The notes under the pieces: generated by a model
The model's input: the letters and a program-made list of their open reading frames with translations, nothing else
Told to the model about the DNA's origin: nothing
Databases searched by the model: none
Source: Limnoglobus sp043785305
Lineage (GTDB): Bacteria; Planctomycetota; Planctomycetia; Gemmatales; Gemmataceae
Direction of reading: 5' to 3'
NCBI GenBank assembly: GCA_043785305.1
Contig: JAYVXI010000184.1
Location: 1 to 64,000 of the forward strand
DNA length: 64,000 nucleotides
In this document: one piece after another, positions 43,866 to 53,078 of the stretch
How the letters are laid out: each line of letters opens with the position of its first letter
Position numbering within the stretch: position 1 is the first letter of the stretch
Made by a program: the position numbers and the translations under genes

Positions 43866-44957
43866 TTATCGTTTTGCTTGGGCCAAGTCGGTCAGGTAGG
43901 CTACCAAGCCGCGATGCAGCGAGCGATAGGCATCGTCGTCGCCGGCGGATGCGGGGCCGAAGGTGAGTTTGAACTTAGTCATGTGCTTCGTCAGTTCGCC
44001 GACGCCTGCGCCGATGGCGTGCCAGTTTCCAACGAGCAGGCCATTCGATGCGGGGTCTTTGAGCAACTTCACCGCCGATTCGAGCGATTTGAGGAAGCCG
44101 CAACCGCCCTTCTCTTCCTCGGCGGTCGGGTGCATTCCGTGCAGCTTTTTCAGGTTCGCACTGAAGCGATCGAGTAGAAATGGATCAATCTTTTTACCCG
44201 CTTTCACCTGGCCGACGACCGCTTCAAAATCGCGTTCGATTAAGTTGCGAAGTGCTTCAAATTCGGTCGTTTGTAGGCCGACGGGGAAGGTCAGCGAATC
44301 GTCGCGAAAGAAGTTGAGGACATCGGCGGCGGCCCCGCCTTGGAAAACCGCCTTCGACAACAGTTCGGGTGGGAAGAATGGCGCGTTGGCTTTCACGCCT
44401 TTGGCTTCGAGTTCTTGAATCGCTTTGAGCGTCTGATTGAGCGCCAATCCGCTTAAAATGTCGCCTTCAGACACAGCTGCGAGCGCGATGCGGACCGTTT
44501 CCGATACCTTGGCGAGTTGTTCTTTCGGCACGACCTTTGCGCCGCGTTCGTTCGCCCATGCATCGAACTGCTGTTGCTGCAATTGGAGGTCGTTACGATT
44601 CGCGCGTTGGGCCTGTTGCAGTGCGAGTTGTGTGCGATCGTTGAGCGGTCCACCGAAACCGCCAGATGAGCCGTACATATAGGCAGGGCTGAACGCACTG
44701 TACAGCGGTGGCGTGATCGCTAAAGCCTGATAGCCATAAATGTTACGGTAATAGGTCTGGCGGAACGGTGCGCCGTTGATAATGAGTGGGGAACTACTGA
44801 CATAACCGAAGGAACGGCTGTAGAAACCGTAGGTTTGGAAGCCGGGAGGGCCGGGGCGGTAGAACGAGTTTTGGGCACTCGCTCGAGGGCCGTCGATGCC
44901 CAAAAACAAGGCTCCCGAAGCGAACGCGACGGCGATGATTTTCACGAACGGCCGCAT
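43866..44957 (-). CDS. secreted protein of unknown function
   Basis: 363 residues. A signal peptide ends near SAQNS (IIAVAFASGALFLGIDGPRA). Then a Tyr/Phe/Gly-rich segment (FYRPGPPGFQTYGFYSRSFG, AFSPAYMYGSSGGFGGP), a Gln-rich coiled stretch (LALQQAQRANRNDLQLQQQQ) and a long helical domain with repeated KL..E patterns. I do not recognise the family; similar proteins with Tyr-Gly-Pro start and helical remainder are frequent in planctomycete genomes. No catalytic motif. Confidence 0.68.
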   Translation of the reverse strand: MRPFVKIIAVAFASGALFLGIDGPRASAQNSFYRPGPPGFQTYGFYSRSFGYVSSSPLIINGAPFRQTYYRNIYGYQALAITPPLYSAFSPAYMYGSSGGFGGPLNDRTQLALQQAQRANRNDLQLQQQQFDAWANERGAKVVPKEQLAKVSETVRIALAAVSEGDILSGLALNQTLKAIQELEAKGVKANAPFFPPELLSKAVFQGGAAADVLNFFRDDSLTFPVGLQTTEFEALRNLIERDFEAVVGQVKAGKKIDPFLLDRFSANLKKLHGMHPTAEEEKGGCGFLKSLESAVKLLKDPASNGLLVGNWHAIGAGVGELTKHMTKFKLTFGPASAGDDDAYRSLHRGLVAYLTDLAQAKR

Positions 44958-45304
44958 GATTTCCCCTTGTAAAGTGCGATAACTCGGGCGGCGTCTTGCT
45001 CTACATCCTCATTATTCGCGATTGGTGTGTCGAATGACAAGCAAATCCCCGACTTCTCAGATATTCGTCACAAGTCGCGATGGATTTTGCGGAAGGGAAA
45101 GTGCGTCCGCGGGTGCCGAAACTTGGGTTCCAGCGTGGATTGCACCCGTCGAAATCGGACGTAAATCGTTGGTGTGTTAGGTTGATTCCGAAATCGGGAA
45201 TGATTCCAGGGATGGGTGGCACTACAGCGCGGGTCATCTGTTGTGGTTCACTTGAGGCAAAGTAACCGTTCACGGGATCGATTGCATTTCCAACAATCAG
45301 AGCC

Positions 45305-45428
45305 GTAGGTCGCGGCCGAAGAGGTTTTGCGATGAGGCCCGACGAACGCCAACGACAACATCCCTTATGGTTTTTATGTTCCGCGCGATAGCACTGTCGG
45401 GCCTCCCAAAGCCTCCGGCCCGACCTAC
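45305..45428. repeat. imperfect inverted repeat (GTAGGTCG...CGACCTAC) in 487-nt gap
   Basis: The left arm from 45305 contains GTAGGTCG-GGCCG and ends in GAGGCCCGAC; the right arm ending at 45428 is GTCGGGCCTC...GGCCCGACCTAC. Between them is a 50-nt loop. The gap 44958-45445 holds nothing else convincing. Confidence 0.65.
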
Positions 45429-45445
45429 AAAACTGGTCCGTTCGA

Positions 45446-47434
45446 TTAGCCGACGTAGACGCCGTCGCTGATCGGGCTGAAGCCGAACGGTTCGTAGATG
45501 ATGCCGTTGCCGGGGTCGCCGCCGCTCCAACTGCCGGTTGCCGCGCGATAGACTTTGACCGCCGCCGGTACGCGCTCGCCACTGCCGACGATGAGATCGA
45601 GCTTGCCGTCGCCATCGACGTCGCTGATCGAAGGTCGCACACCGCCACGTTCGCTGGCCCCGTAGGCGAAGAAGTTCGCGAGCGGTTGAGCTTTGGCCAA
45701 TGCAACGCTTGCCATCAGGCTGGCCCCGCTGAGTGCAAAGACGCGCGGGCCGCCACCCGGACCGGCCCCGAACACGAGGTCGGCGTGGCCATCGCCCGTG
45801 ATGTCTCCGGCGGCCACGTACACGCCGTTTCGCAAGTTCGACACGTCCGATCCATCGAACGCGAAGAAATCGCTGACGAGCCGCGTCGGGTTGCCGTTAC
45901 TCACCGTGCTGCCGTTGAAGATCGCTACGCGCGGCCCGCCGCCGAACCCCGCGGCCACCACGATGTCATCGCGGCCGTCGCCGTTAATATCGGCTGCGGC
46001 TACGCGGGCACCCCCACGGAAGTTCGCATCGTCGATGCCGAAGAAGTTCGCCATCGTGCGAACCTGTCCACCGGACAAATCGAACACGGTCACGCGACCG
46101 CCACCGCCTTGATCGGGGCTGACGACGACTTCATCGCGGCCATCGCCTTGCAGGTCTGCAAGTGCGACGAACAACCCGCCTTTATAACTTTGCTCGAAGG
46201 CCGAGAATGAGGCAACGATGTCCGCACCGGTTTTGCCGTCGATGGCCCGAATCCGCGAGCCGCCCGTTGGCCCGGTTACATAAACCGCGTCGGGTGTACC
46301 GTCGCCATTCACATCGCCGATGACCGAACGCACGGTGCCGGAGAAATCGGAGAACGGTCGGATCGCACCGCCCACGGGGGTCGAACCGCCGAGGGTATCG
46401 AGCTTGAATAGCTGCGCGGAACCGCCATTCACGCCACTCAGGCTCACGAGGTCGTTCGTAAGCGTGACGGGGATTCCCCCGAATGGCGAGGAGGTAAAGA
46501 TCGGCGGCACGCTCGGTGGAACGACCGGAACCGATGGTGGCACCACGGGGACACTCGGCGGTACGAGTGGCGGCGAAACCGGAATCGTCGGCGGCGTGAC
46601 GGGGACGATGGGTGGCGTGACGGGAACGGCGGGCGTGATGCCTGCGGTCGATGTCACGCTCCAACCGATGTCGGTGAGTGCGGCGTAATCGAGGCTCGTG
46701 TACCCGTAGCGCGTGTTGCTCACCAAGGTCGGCTGCATCGAGGTTTGTTGGCCATTCGACAGCGTGCCTTGCGCCCAGTGGGACTGGTCGGGCGACAGGC
46801 GCGGGGCCGATCCGCCGTTCGCAGCGATCGATGCCGATCCGGCGAAGCGACCGTTGACGGTGAAGCTGGAGAACTCCGGTGCGGTGCCGAAGCCGAGAAC
46901 GTGGCCGAGTTCGTGCGTGGCCACGGTGTAAAAATCGACTTGGCCATCGGCGGGCGCGTTCGTGGTAAAGTTCCAATTCGACGTGGTATCGAATGTCAAG
47001 CTGCCGCCCCAAAGCGAGTAGCCGGTGGCCTGCCCGCGATGTGCGATGCGATCGAGCCACGCGGAGTCGCCGCCCGCTTGGAATCCGCCCGAACCGCCGA
47101 CGCCCGCCTCGGACGCCCCCAAGTTCCGACCGCCTGCATAGATGATCAAGGTGCTATCGGGAACGACCAAGTTCGGGATCTCGGCCTGGCCGCCGGTCGA
47201 GGGGTTGAAGAACGACGCCGTCCACGTGTTCCCGTTGCTCGCCGAAATGCCTTCGAGCGAGTCGCCGATGCGTCCGACGAGCTCTTTGCCGGCGGTTTCC
47301 AACGCCGTACGCCGCGACGCATCGTTGAAGAAGCCATTCGCGTCGAAACGGTAATCGAATAAGAGCGTCAAAGCCGGAACGTCGCGCAGTTCGAGTCGTT
47401 CGGCATTTAAGAGAAATCGTGTGGGGCGTGGCAT
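45446..47434 (-). CDS. FG-GAP repeat surface protein with matrixin-like protease domain
   Basis: 662 residues. The start LLNAERLELRDVPALTLLFD contains the LExRxVPA motif found just behind the N-terminus of many Gemmata surface proteins and thought to be a sorting signal. A metzincin-like domain follows with HELGHVLGFG at about 170 (zinc site HExxHxxGF, His replaced by the Phe-containing variant), then a Pro-Val-Pro linker (about 285-330, repeats of VPVTPPxxPV). FG-GAP/VCBS-type repeats fill 345-650 (DVNGDGTPDAVYV, DINGDGRDDIVVAAGFGGGP). A secreted or surface-bound enzyme or adhesin. Divergent from a related protein. Confidence 0.85.
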   Translation of the reverse strand: MPRPTRFLLNAERLELRDVPALTLLFDYRFDANGFFNDASRRTALETAGKELVGRIGDSLEGISASNGNTWTASFFNPSTGGQAEIPNLVVPDSTLIIYAGGRNLGASEAGVGGSGGFQAGGDSAWLDRIAHRGQATGYSLWGGSLTFDTTSNWNFTTNAPADGQVDFYTVATHELGHVLGFGTAPEFSSFTVNGRFAGSASIAANGGSAPRLSPDQSHWAQGTLSNGQQTSMQPTLVSNTRYGYTSLDYAALTDIGWSVTSTAGITPAVPVTPPIVPVTPPTIPVSPPLVPPSVPVVPPSVPVVPPSVPPIFTSSPFGGIPVTLTNDLVSLSGVNGGSAQLFKLDTLGGSTPVGGAIRPFSDFSGTVRSVIGDVNGDGTPDAVYVTGPTGGSRIRAIDGKTGADIVASFSAFEQSYKGGLFVALADLQGDGRDEVVVSPDQGGGGRVTVFDLSGGQVRTMANFFGIDDANFRGGARVAAADINGDGRDDIVVAAGFGGGPRVAIFNGSTVSNGNPTRLVSDFFAFDGSDVSNLRNGVYVAAGDITGDGHADLVFGAGPGGGPRVFALSGASLMASVALAKAQPLANFFAYGASERGGVRPSISDVDGDGKLDLIVGSGERVPAAVKVYRAATGSWSGGDPGNGIIYEPFGFSPISDGVYVG

Positions 47435-48085
47435 GGGCCGGGTCCGTTGGTTGAGCGAAGCCGATTCGGTATCCTGCCGAATGTGGGGTATCCATTCCGA
47501 TTGGCGTGCGTCCGCACGGGCGGTGACGGCGCGCCAACGCGAAACCGGGCGCGGGTGCGCCGATGTACGCGGTCGGGTGTGAAGCAGCAGAGGGCCGGTA
47601 GATTGCGGCGGATGGGGCAGCCGTTTGGGGGAATCTTCGACTAGCCGAGCGTTGCGATTTCATCGGTCGAACCGATTTCGCGAACTGGCAGAGTCATCGC
47701 GGTTGTCACTTCAAAAGTATCTAGAACGAGTTTGCGGGTTGGGGGGAATTGACCGAATTTTTCCCGCTTGGCGACCTGAACTTCGTGGCAGTAGCAAAAG
47801 TCTGCGATGGTGGTCGCGATGTCGGCGTCGAACCGCCGATTGATCGAGTTGTATGTTTGCGCTCCCAGCGTATCCCGCACGGATTCGCGCTAGATTTACG
47901 TTACAACTGACAACATCGGCACCGATGTTGTGACAGCGGAATTTTGCGGTCGGTGGGAGATGGGCAATCTACGCGGACGACTCACTCGTCGAAACAGTGC
48001 GGGTGATGACCTGCGTGCCCGAGCAAACGAACAATTAGTCGCGGCGGCCGAGACGCCGAATCCAGAACGCACAGTTGAGGTAGCC
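47435..48085. promoter_or_regulatory. 650-nt divergent intergenic region
   Basis: This gap separates the two FG-GAP protein genes and must carry both promoters. One open frame inside (47641-47880, minus) is listed separately as uncertain. Otherwise I see no RNA gene or long repeat. Confidence 0.5.
47641..47880 (-). CDS. possible small protein of 79 residues
   Basis: The frame starts at a GTG (47880) with no clear ribosome site and encodes RDTLGAQTYNSINRRFDADI, then a CYCHEVQVAKREKFGQF and LVLDTFEVTTAMTLPV. Composition looks like ordinary protein rather than an antisense shadow, with two Cys and one His near each other. No family recognised. It may also be a decayed remnant. Upstream stop TAG is only four codons before. 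Confidence 0.35.
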   Translation of the reverse strand: MRDTLGAQTYNSINRRFDADIATTIADFCYCHEVQVAKREKFGQFPPTRKLVLDTFEVTTAMTLPVREIGSTDEIATLG

Positions 48086-51000
48086 ATGCCTTTCGTGAAG
48101 ATCGCTAAGTGGTTCCGAGACTCCGGCAAGACCGGCTCGAAGTCCCGTACGCCACTCCTCAATTTCGTCACGCTGGAAGACCGTGCCGTTCCGGCGGCGT
48201 CGCTCATCGACCGGAACTTTACGCTCTTCGGTTCCGGCGATGGCCCCGCGACGGTTCTCGGGACCAGTCGCGATGGCCGCTATGCGATCTTCTCTTCCAA
48301 AGCGAACGACTTGATCTCGGGACAAGCCGACATCCCCGGCACGGAAGACTTGTTCTGGTCGGACTTGCTCACGGGCGAAGTCCGGATCGTCACGAACCTG
48401 CCGACGCTGGACACGACCGCTGGTGTCACGAGCTACACCTACGACCGGAAGAGATCGTTCAGCACGGCGTTGCCATTCGGGCCGACGTTCGGACAGGCCG
48501 TCATCAGCGCCGACGGGCTGTTCGTCGCCTTCACCACGAAGCTCGGCGCAGGGCAAATCGATGCGCAGTACATTACGAAGTCGATCTCGCCGAATTCGAC
48601 CGACATCACGAGGACCATCGACCCCGATCGCGGCAACACGACGTTCGACGCCTTCCGTTGGGAAGCCAAGACGGGAACGATTCAGTTAGCCAGCCGTACG
48701 TTTGAAAACTCGGCGCAAACCAACGAGGCATTCGGTCGCCGTGCCGATGCGATCAACCCGGCGATCTCGTCCGACGGTTCGGTGGTGACGTTCCTCTCGA
48801 ACCGCAGCGCCGAAACGGTGCTGCCATTGAGGCCCATTCAAACGCCGGCGATCATCGATCAACGATCGCGGTTAGCCGTCTTCGACAACGGCGATGCCTC
48901 ACCGGATTTGTTCTTGACCGACATGAGCGGCGTCGACACGCCAGGCGGAGGATCGTTTAAGACGACGGTACTCTCGAAGATCGGCACGGGCTTCATTTCG
49001 TACGACACGGTCGCCACGACGACGGTGATCGTGGGTGGCGTGGCCATCACGCGACCGATCCAAGTCGATGTGCAAACGTACACGACGGTCGGCGGATTGT
49101 CCCCCAACGGTGCAGTGACCGTCGATACGACGGGGCGTTACCTCAGCGGCGATGGCTTCACCGCCGTTTACACCAGCGACTTGGACCCCTCGCTGCTGAA
49201 TGCGCGACCATTCCGGGGCGTTGTTACGCCGGTCGATCCGAGCATCCAGTTCACCTATCAATCGAGTAAGACGGCGACCCGACGCCAAGAGGCCTACTGG
49301 ACGCGCATCGGTGCATCGAGCAGTCCGCAGAATGCAACGCGACTCGTGACGAGTGGCGTGAACAAGAACGGTGCGGGCGACTTCCGCTCGATCGGTGCTA
49401 ACGGGGGCTTCGCCCAGAACGCGATCATCGCAAAAGACGACCCAGCGACTGTCGTTTTCACTGCGAGCGTCGGGACGACCGATTCCGACAGTCAAATCGT
49501 GGCCGGTTTCCTCGGCGACCCCAACCGGCAGGAAATTTACTCGCGGCGGATGACGGGCGAAATCGGTGGGACGGCGACCCTCGTGACGGCCATCAACAAA
49601 ACGACCAGCGGCGCAGGGAACGGCGCGCTGCCGATCAACAACGCTCTGCTCAACACCGTAGACCCGCAGTCGTACCAGGTCACGCCCGGCGGCGATTCCG
49701 TCGCGTTTACAAGTGCCAGCTCGAACCTCGTGCCGACGACCAAAGACACCAATGCCGCCAACGACGTGTTCTTGAAAGACATCATCACGGGTGCATTGCA
49801 GATTATCAGCGTTCGCGCGAATGGAACGCAAACCGGCTCGAAGGCGGCCAATCGGCCGGCGGTTTCGTCCGACAGCGGTTTCGTCGGGTTCGAAAGTATC
49901 GGCACCGATTACGTCAATCAAGCCAGCACGCCCGTGTCCGACACCAACGGCGTGACGGACATCTTCGTTCGCGATCTCGGCGCGAAGTCGACCGGGGTTG
50001 CCAGCACCATCGAAAACGGTGCCACGACGGGCAACGGGCCTTCGTTCGGAGCGTTCGTCGGTACCAACGGGATTACGGGGCGCGTCGTCTTCACTAGCTC
50101 TGCGACCAACCTCGATTCGCTGTTCCCGATCACGCCGGGCAACACCGACGTCTACACCGCGAACATCCCGCTCCAAGGGCAAGGCAACACGCCGACGACC
50201 GATGCCCAGCGGAAAGGGGCCGTCGCCGGGGGTCGCCTCGCCACGGCGGCCTTCGTCGAGTTCACTGGCGCGGGTCTCACCACCGTCGGCGACCGCTTCT
50301 CGCCGTTCCCTGGTTTCACTGGTGAACTTCGCGTGGCTACCGCCGACGTCACCGGCGATGGCGTCCTCGACATGATCATCGGCTCCGGCCCCGGCGGCGG
50401 ACCCCGAGTCGTCGTCATCGATGGCGCAACGGGCAAAACCGTTCGCAATTTCTTCGCCTTCGAACCCACCTTCATGGGCGGCGTCAACGTGGCGGCGGCC
50501 GACTTCAATGGCGACGGCTTCGCGGACATCGTCATCGGGGCCGACGACGGGGGCGGTGCCCGCGTCAAGATCGTCGATGGCAAAACGGGAACGACCTTCG
50601 CCGACTTCTTCGCCTACGAGCCGTCCTTCCGCGGCGGTGTTCGCGTCGGGGTTGGCGATGTCGGCCAATTCACCACGAACGCTGTGACGGGTGCGGCGGT
50701 GATCATTCCGACCGCCGACGGCGTACCCGACCTGATTACCGGGGCCGGCATCGGCGGCGGCCCCCGCGTCAGCGTCTTCGATGGCGTGTCGCTGACGAAG
50801 AATCGCGCCGACCGCATCACCGATTTCTTCGCATTCGAGAACAGCCTGCGGAACGGCGTCTACGTGGCGGGTGGCGACTTCAACGGCGACGGAGTCAATG
50901 ATGTCGTCGTCGGGGCGGGGCCAGGCGGTGGACCGCGCGTACAGGTCTTCGATGGCAAGAGCCTCATCAACACGCCCGACGCACCGACATCGCTCATCAA

Positions 51001-51226
51001 CTTCTTCGGCTTCAGCAGCACCTCCCGGCAGGGCGTTCGCGTGGCCGTCAAGAACATCGATGGCGATGCAGTCCCCGATTTGCTCATCGGCGAAGGGTCG
51101 GGGAATATCTCGCGAATTCGCACGTATTCCGGCGGCAAACTCGATGCGATGAAAAGCCCGAACCTCATCGACGACACCGTGCTCTTCGACGACTTCTCGA
51201 GCCTCAACGGCGCGCAAGTCGGGTAA
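48086..51226 (+). CDS. large FG-GAP repeat surface protein
   Basis: 1046 residues from ATG 48086 (GAGG upstream). Residues 28-40 are FVTLEDRAVPAAS, the LEDRxVPA motif shared with the divergent neighbour. Residues about 50-720 form TolB/WD40-like blades (ATVLGTSRDGRYAIFSSKAN, SADGLFVAFTTK, VSSDSGFVGFES). Residues 750-1040 hold FG-GAP repeats (ADVTGDGVLDMIIGSGPGGG, ADFNGDGFADIVIGADDGGG, DFNGDGVNDVVVGAGPGGGP) that resemble calcium-binding beta-propeller blades. Probably exported to the cell surface. A 13-bp terminator follows. Confidence 0.88.
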   Translation: MPFVKIAKWFRDSGKTGSKSRTPLLNFVTLEDRAVPAASLIDRNFTLFGSGDGPATVLGTSRDGRYAIFSSKANDLISGQADIPGTEDLFWSDLLTGEVRIVTNLPTLDTTAGVTSYTYDRKRSFSTALPFGPTFGQAVISADGLFVAFTTKLGAGQIDAQYITKSISPNSTDITRTIDPDRGNTTFDAFRWEAKTGTIQLASRTFENSAQTNEAFGRRADAINPAISSDGSVVTFLSNRSAETVLPLRPIQTPAIIDQRSRLAVFDNGDASPDLFLTDMSGVDTPGGGSFKTTVLSKIGTGFISYDTVATTTVIVGGVAITRPIQVDVQTYTTVGGLSPNGAVTVDTTGRYLSGDGFTAVYTSDLDPSLLNARPFRGVVTPVDPSIQFTYQSSKTATRRQEAYWTRIGASSSPQNATRLVTSGVNKNGAGDFRSIGANGGFAQNAIIAKDDPATVVFTASVGTTDSDSQIVAGFLGDPNRQEIYSRRMTGEIGGTATLVTAINKTTSGAGNGALPINNALLNTVDPQSYQVTPGGDSVAFTSASSNLVPTTKDTNAANDVFLKDIITGALQIISVRANGTQTGSKAANRPAVSSDSGFVGFESIGTDYVNQASTPVSDTNGVTDIFVRDLGAKSTGVASTIENGATTGNGPSFGAFVGTNGITGRVVFTSSATNLDSLFPITPGNTDVYTANIPLQGQGNTPTTDAQRKGAVAGGRLATAAFVEFTGAGLTTVGDRFSPFPGFTGELRVATADVTGDGVLDMIIGSGPGGGPRVVVIDGATGKTVRNFFAFEPTFMGGVNVAAADFNGDGFADIVIGADDGGGARVKIVDGKTGTTFADFFAYEPSFRGGVRVGVGDVGQFTTNAVTGAAVIIPTADGVPDLITGAGIGGGPRVSVFDGVSLTKNRADRITDFFAFENSLRNGVYVAGGDFNGDGVNDVVVGAGPGGGPRVQVFDGKSLINTPDAPTSLINFFGFSSTSRQGVRVAVKNIDGDAVPDLLIGEGSGNISRIRTYSGGKLDAMKSPNLIDDTVLFDDFSSLNGAQVG

Positions 51227-51232
51227 ACGACA

Positions 51233-51262
51233 ATGCCCACGGACGACCCCGTCCGTGGGCAT
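51233..51262. terminator. bidirectional terminator between FG-GAP gene and rsmH
   Basis: A 13-bp perfect stem ATGCCCACGGACG / CGTCCGTGGGCAT with an ACCC loop, directly after the FG-GAP protein stop and touching the stop of rsmH on the other strand. Confidence 0.85.
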
Positions 51263-52218
51263 TAGGCTCGTCTGGCCCAACGCAACTTTGCCGACCGCGA
51301 ACGGGGGTTCGCATACTTCTCATCGTCCAGCGGGCGCTCCGCATCGGGGGCCATCGCGTCGTAGATCCCCGCACGCAAACCATCGCGAAACGCGGCCTTC
51401 ACCAAGCGATCTTCACCGCTATGGAAGCTGATGATCGCCGCGACGCCGCCCGGTTTCAGCAGGCTCGGAATCACCCGCAAGAGTTGCTGCAAGTTCGGCA
51501 GTTCGCGATTCACCAAGATCCGCACCGCCTGAAACACCCGCGTCATCGGCAACATGAGTTGCTTGCGCTCGGGTGGCAGTCCCGGCCCACTGACACTCCG
51601 TACCGGCGCGGAATAGCGGACGATGTCGCGGAGTTCCATCGTCCGCGAAAGTGGCTTCTTGCTGCGTGCCGCGCCGATGGCGAAGGCGATCTTTTCCGCT
51701 TCCTCCGGTGGCACATCGCCGAGTTCGACGAATGCGGTGGCCAACTCGTCGAGTGCGATCGCGTTCAGCAGGTCCGCGGCAGTCTTCCCGCGCGAACGAT
51801 CCATCCGCATATCGAGCGGGCCATCGCGCATGAACGAGAACCCGCGCTCGGAGTCGTCGACTTGCATACTCGACATGCCGAGGTCCGCGAGCAGCCCATC
51901 GACGGGTTCAATTCCAAACGATGCCACCCCGGCGAAGTTACTGTGGTGCAGCGTGAACGGGTGCCCGATTGCCGCGAGTTTCGGCTCCGCGTTCGGCAGG
52001 TTATCCGCATCCCAATCGAAGGCGTACAGGTGACCTGTTGGCCCGACGGCGTGCAGGATTTCCGCCGAATGCCCCGCAAAACCGAGCGTGCAATCGATGT
52101 GCTGCTGCCCCGGTTGCGGTTTCAGCGCGGCCATTACTTCGCGCAACATCACGGGAACGTGCTCGCCGGGGGCGGTCGAGCGTTCGCGAAAGTGCGTTCG
52201 ATTCGGTGGGGGTGTCAT
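51262..52218 (-). CDS. rsmH: 16S rRNA m4C1402 N4-methyltransferase
   Basis: 318 residues. RsmH methylates C1402 of 16S rRNA at the ribosomal P site. Motif I is IDCTLGFAGHSAEIL, with the family segments HVPVMLREVMAAL, VDGLLADLGMSSMQVDDSERGF and FMRDGPLDMRMD near the start and VAAIISFHSGEDRLVKAAF late in the protein. In many phyla rsmH opens the dcw cell wall cluster; here it stands outside, with no mraZ or ftsL next to it, which fits the planctomycete loss of classic division genes. Start ATG 52218. Confidence 0.96.
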   Translation of the reverse strand: MTPPPNRTHFRERSTAPGEHVPVMLREVMAALKPQPGQQHIDCTLGFAGHSAEILHAVGPTGHLYAFDWDADNLPNAEPKLAAIGHPFTLHHSNFAGVASFGIEPVDGLLADLGMSSMQVDDSERGFSFMRDGPLDMRMDRSRGKTAADLLNAIALDELATAFVELGDVPPEEAEKIAFAIGAARSKKPLSRTMELRDIVRYSAPVRSVSGPGLPPERKQLMLPMTRVFQAVRILVNRELPNLQQLLRVIPSLLKPGGVAAIISFHSGEDRLVKAAFRDGLRAGIYDAMAPDAERPLDDEKYANPRSRSAKLRWARRA

Positions 52219-52249
52219 GCGGAGAATTGTACGAGTCTGAGCCGGACAC

Positions 52250-53029
52250 TCACCATTCGCCGAGCCACCATTGGCGTTTGATTTGGGGGCCGTACGTGAG
52301 TCCGAAGCGCTTCATGCCGATGTCGGTGACTTTGCTCACGATGTCGCCGGGGTCGTCGCCGATGATAATGCGGTCGAGGTCCATGCTGTCGATGGTGCGT
52401 TCGGCGGCCATCTTCTTCAGCATCTCAATCAGCGGTGCCCAGTAGTCGGTGCCGACCAATGCCACGGGGAAATCTTGTACTTTCCCGGTTTGAATGAGCG
52501 TGGCGACTTCGAAGAGTTCATCGAGCGTGCCGAAGCCACCGGGGCAGACGATGAATGCGTAACTGTACTTAATGAGCATCAATTTGCGCACGAAGAAGTG
52601 CTCGAAATCGACCCACATATCGACGTAGGGGTTCGGCTGTTGCTCCTTCGGCAAGACGATGTTGCAGCCGATCGACCGGCCGTTGACTTCTTTCGCGCCG
52701 CGATTGGCGGCTTCCATAATGCCGGGGCCGCCGCCCGTCATGACGGTGAAGCCGCTCTCCGCGAGGTACCTGCCGATGAGCCGGGCTTGATCGTAGTAGC
52801 GGTGGTTTTCGTCGAAGCGCGCGGAACCGAAAACCGTCACGCACGGCCCGACAAAATGCAGTTTGCGGAAGCCGCGAATCAGTTCCCGGCAGATGGAATA
52901 CGTCCGGCGCAACTCGAAGCGCCGCGACTGCGGGCCGTGCAGGAACCGGATCGCCTCCGGTTCGGTTTTCGTTTCGACGGGGCGGCCCCAATGCGTGCGT
53001 TCGGCTTCGGTGGTTGTCGGCAGAGTCAT
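52250..53029 (-). CDS. LOG family (TIGR00730-type) Rossmann protein
   Basis: 259 residues. The motif pair GGGPGIMEAANRGA and PGGFGTLDELFE is the PGGxGTxxE signature of lysine-decarboxylase-like LOG proteins, which remove ribose 5-phosphate from nucleotide monophosphates. The N-terminal extension with RRFELRRTYSICRELIRGFR is typical of the longer bacterial type II form. The substrate may be AMP-type nucleotides; cytokinin activation is proven only for some members. ATG 53029 chosen; in-frame sequence further upstream is intergenic. Confidence 0.88.
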   Translation of the reverse strand: MTLPTTTEAERTHWGRPVETKTEPEAIRFLHGPQSRRFELRRTYSICRELIRGFRKLHFVGPCVTVFGSARFDENHRYYDQARLIGRYLAESGFTVMTGGGPGIMEAANRGAKEVNGRSIGCNIVLPKEQQPNPYVDMWVDFEHFFVRKLMLIKYSYAFIVCPGGFGTLDELFEVATLIQTGKVQDFPVALVGTDYWAPLIEMLKKMAAERTIDSMDLDRIIIGDDPGDIVSKVTDIGMKRFGLTYGPQIKRQWWLGEW

Positions 53030-53078
53030 GGGCGTGGCGTCTTCGGTTCGTACGATCGTCGGGGGAGTCGAGTATGAA

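Noticed and set aside
48899..51280. 793-codon frame on the minus strand opposite the large FG-GAP gene
   Set aside because: Reverse complement of repeated Gly-Asp codons yields Val/Arg/Asp-rich nonsense repeats; the plus-strand frame has clear FG-GAP blades.
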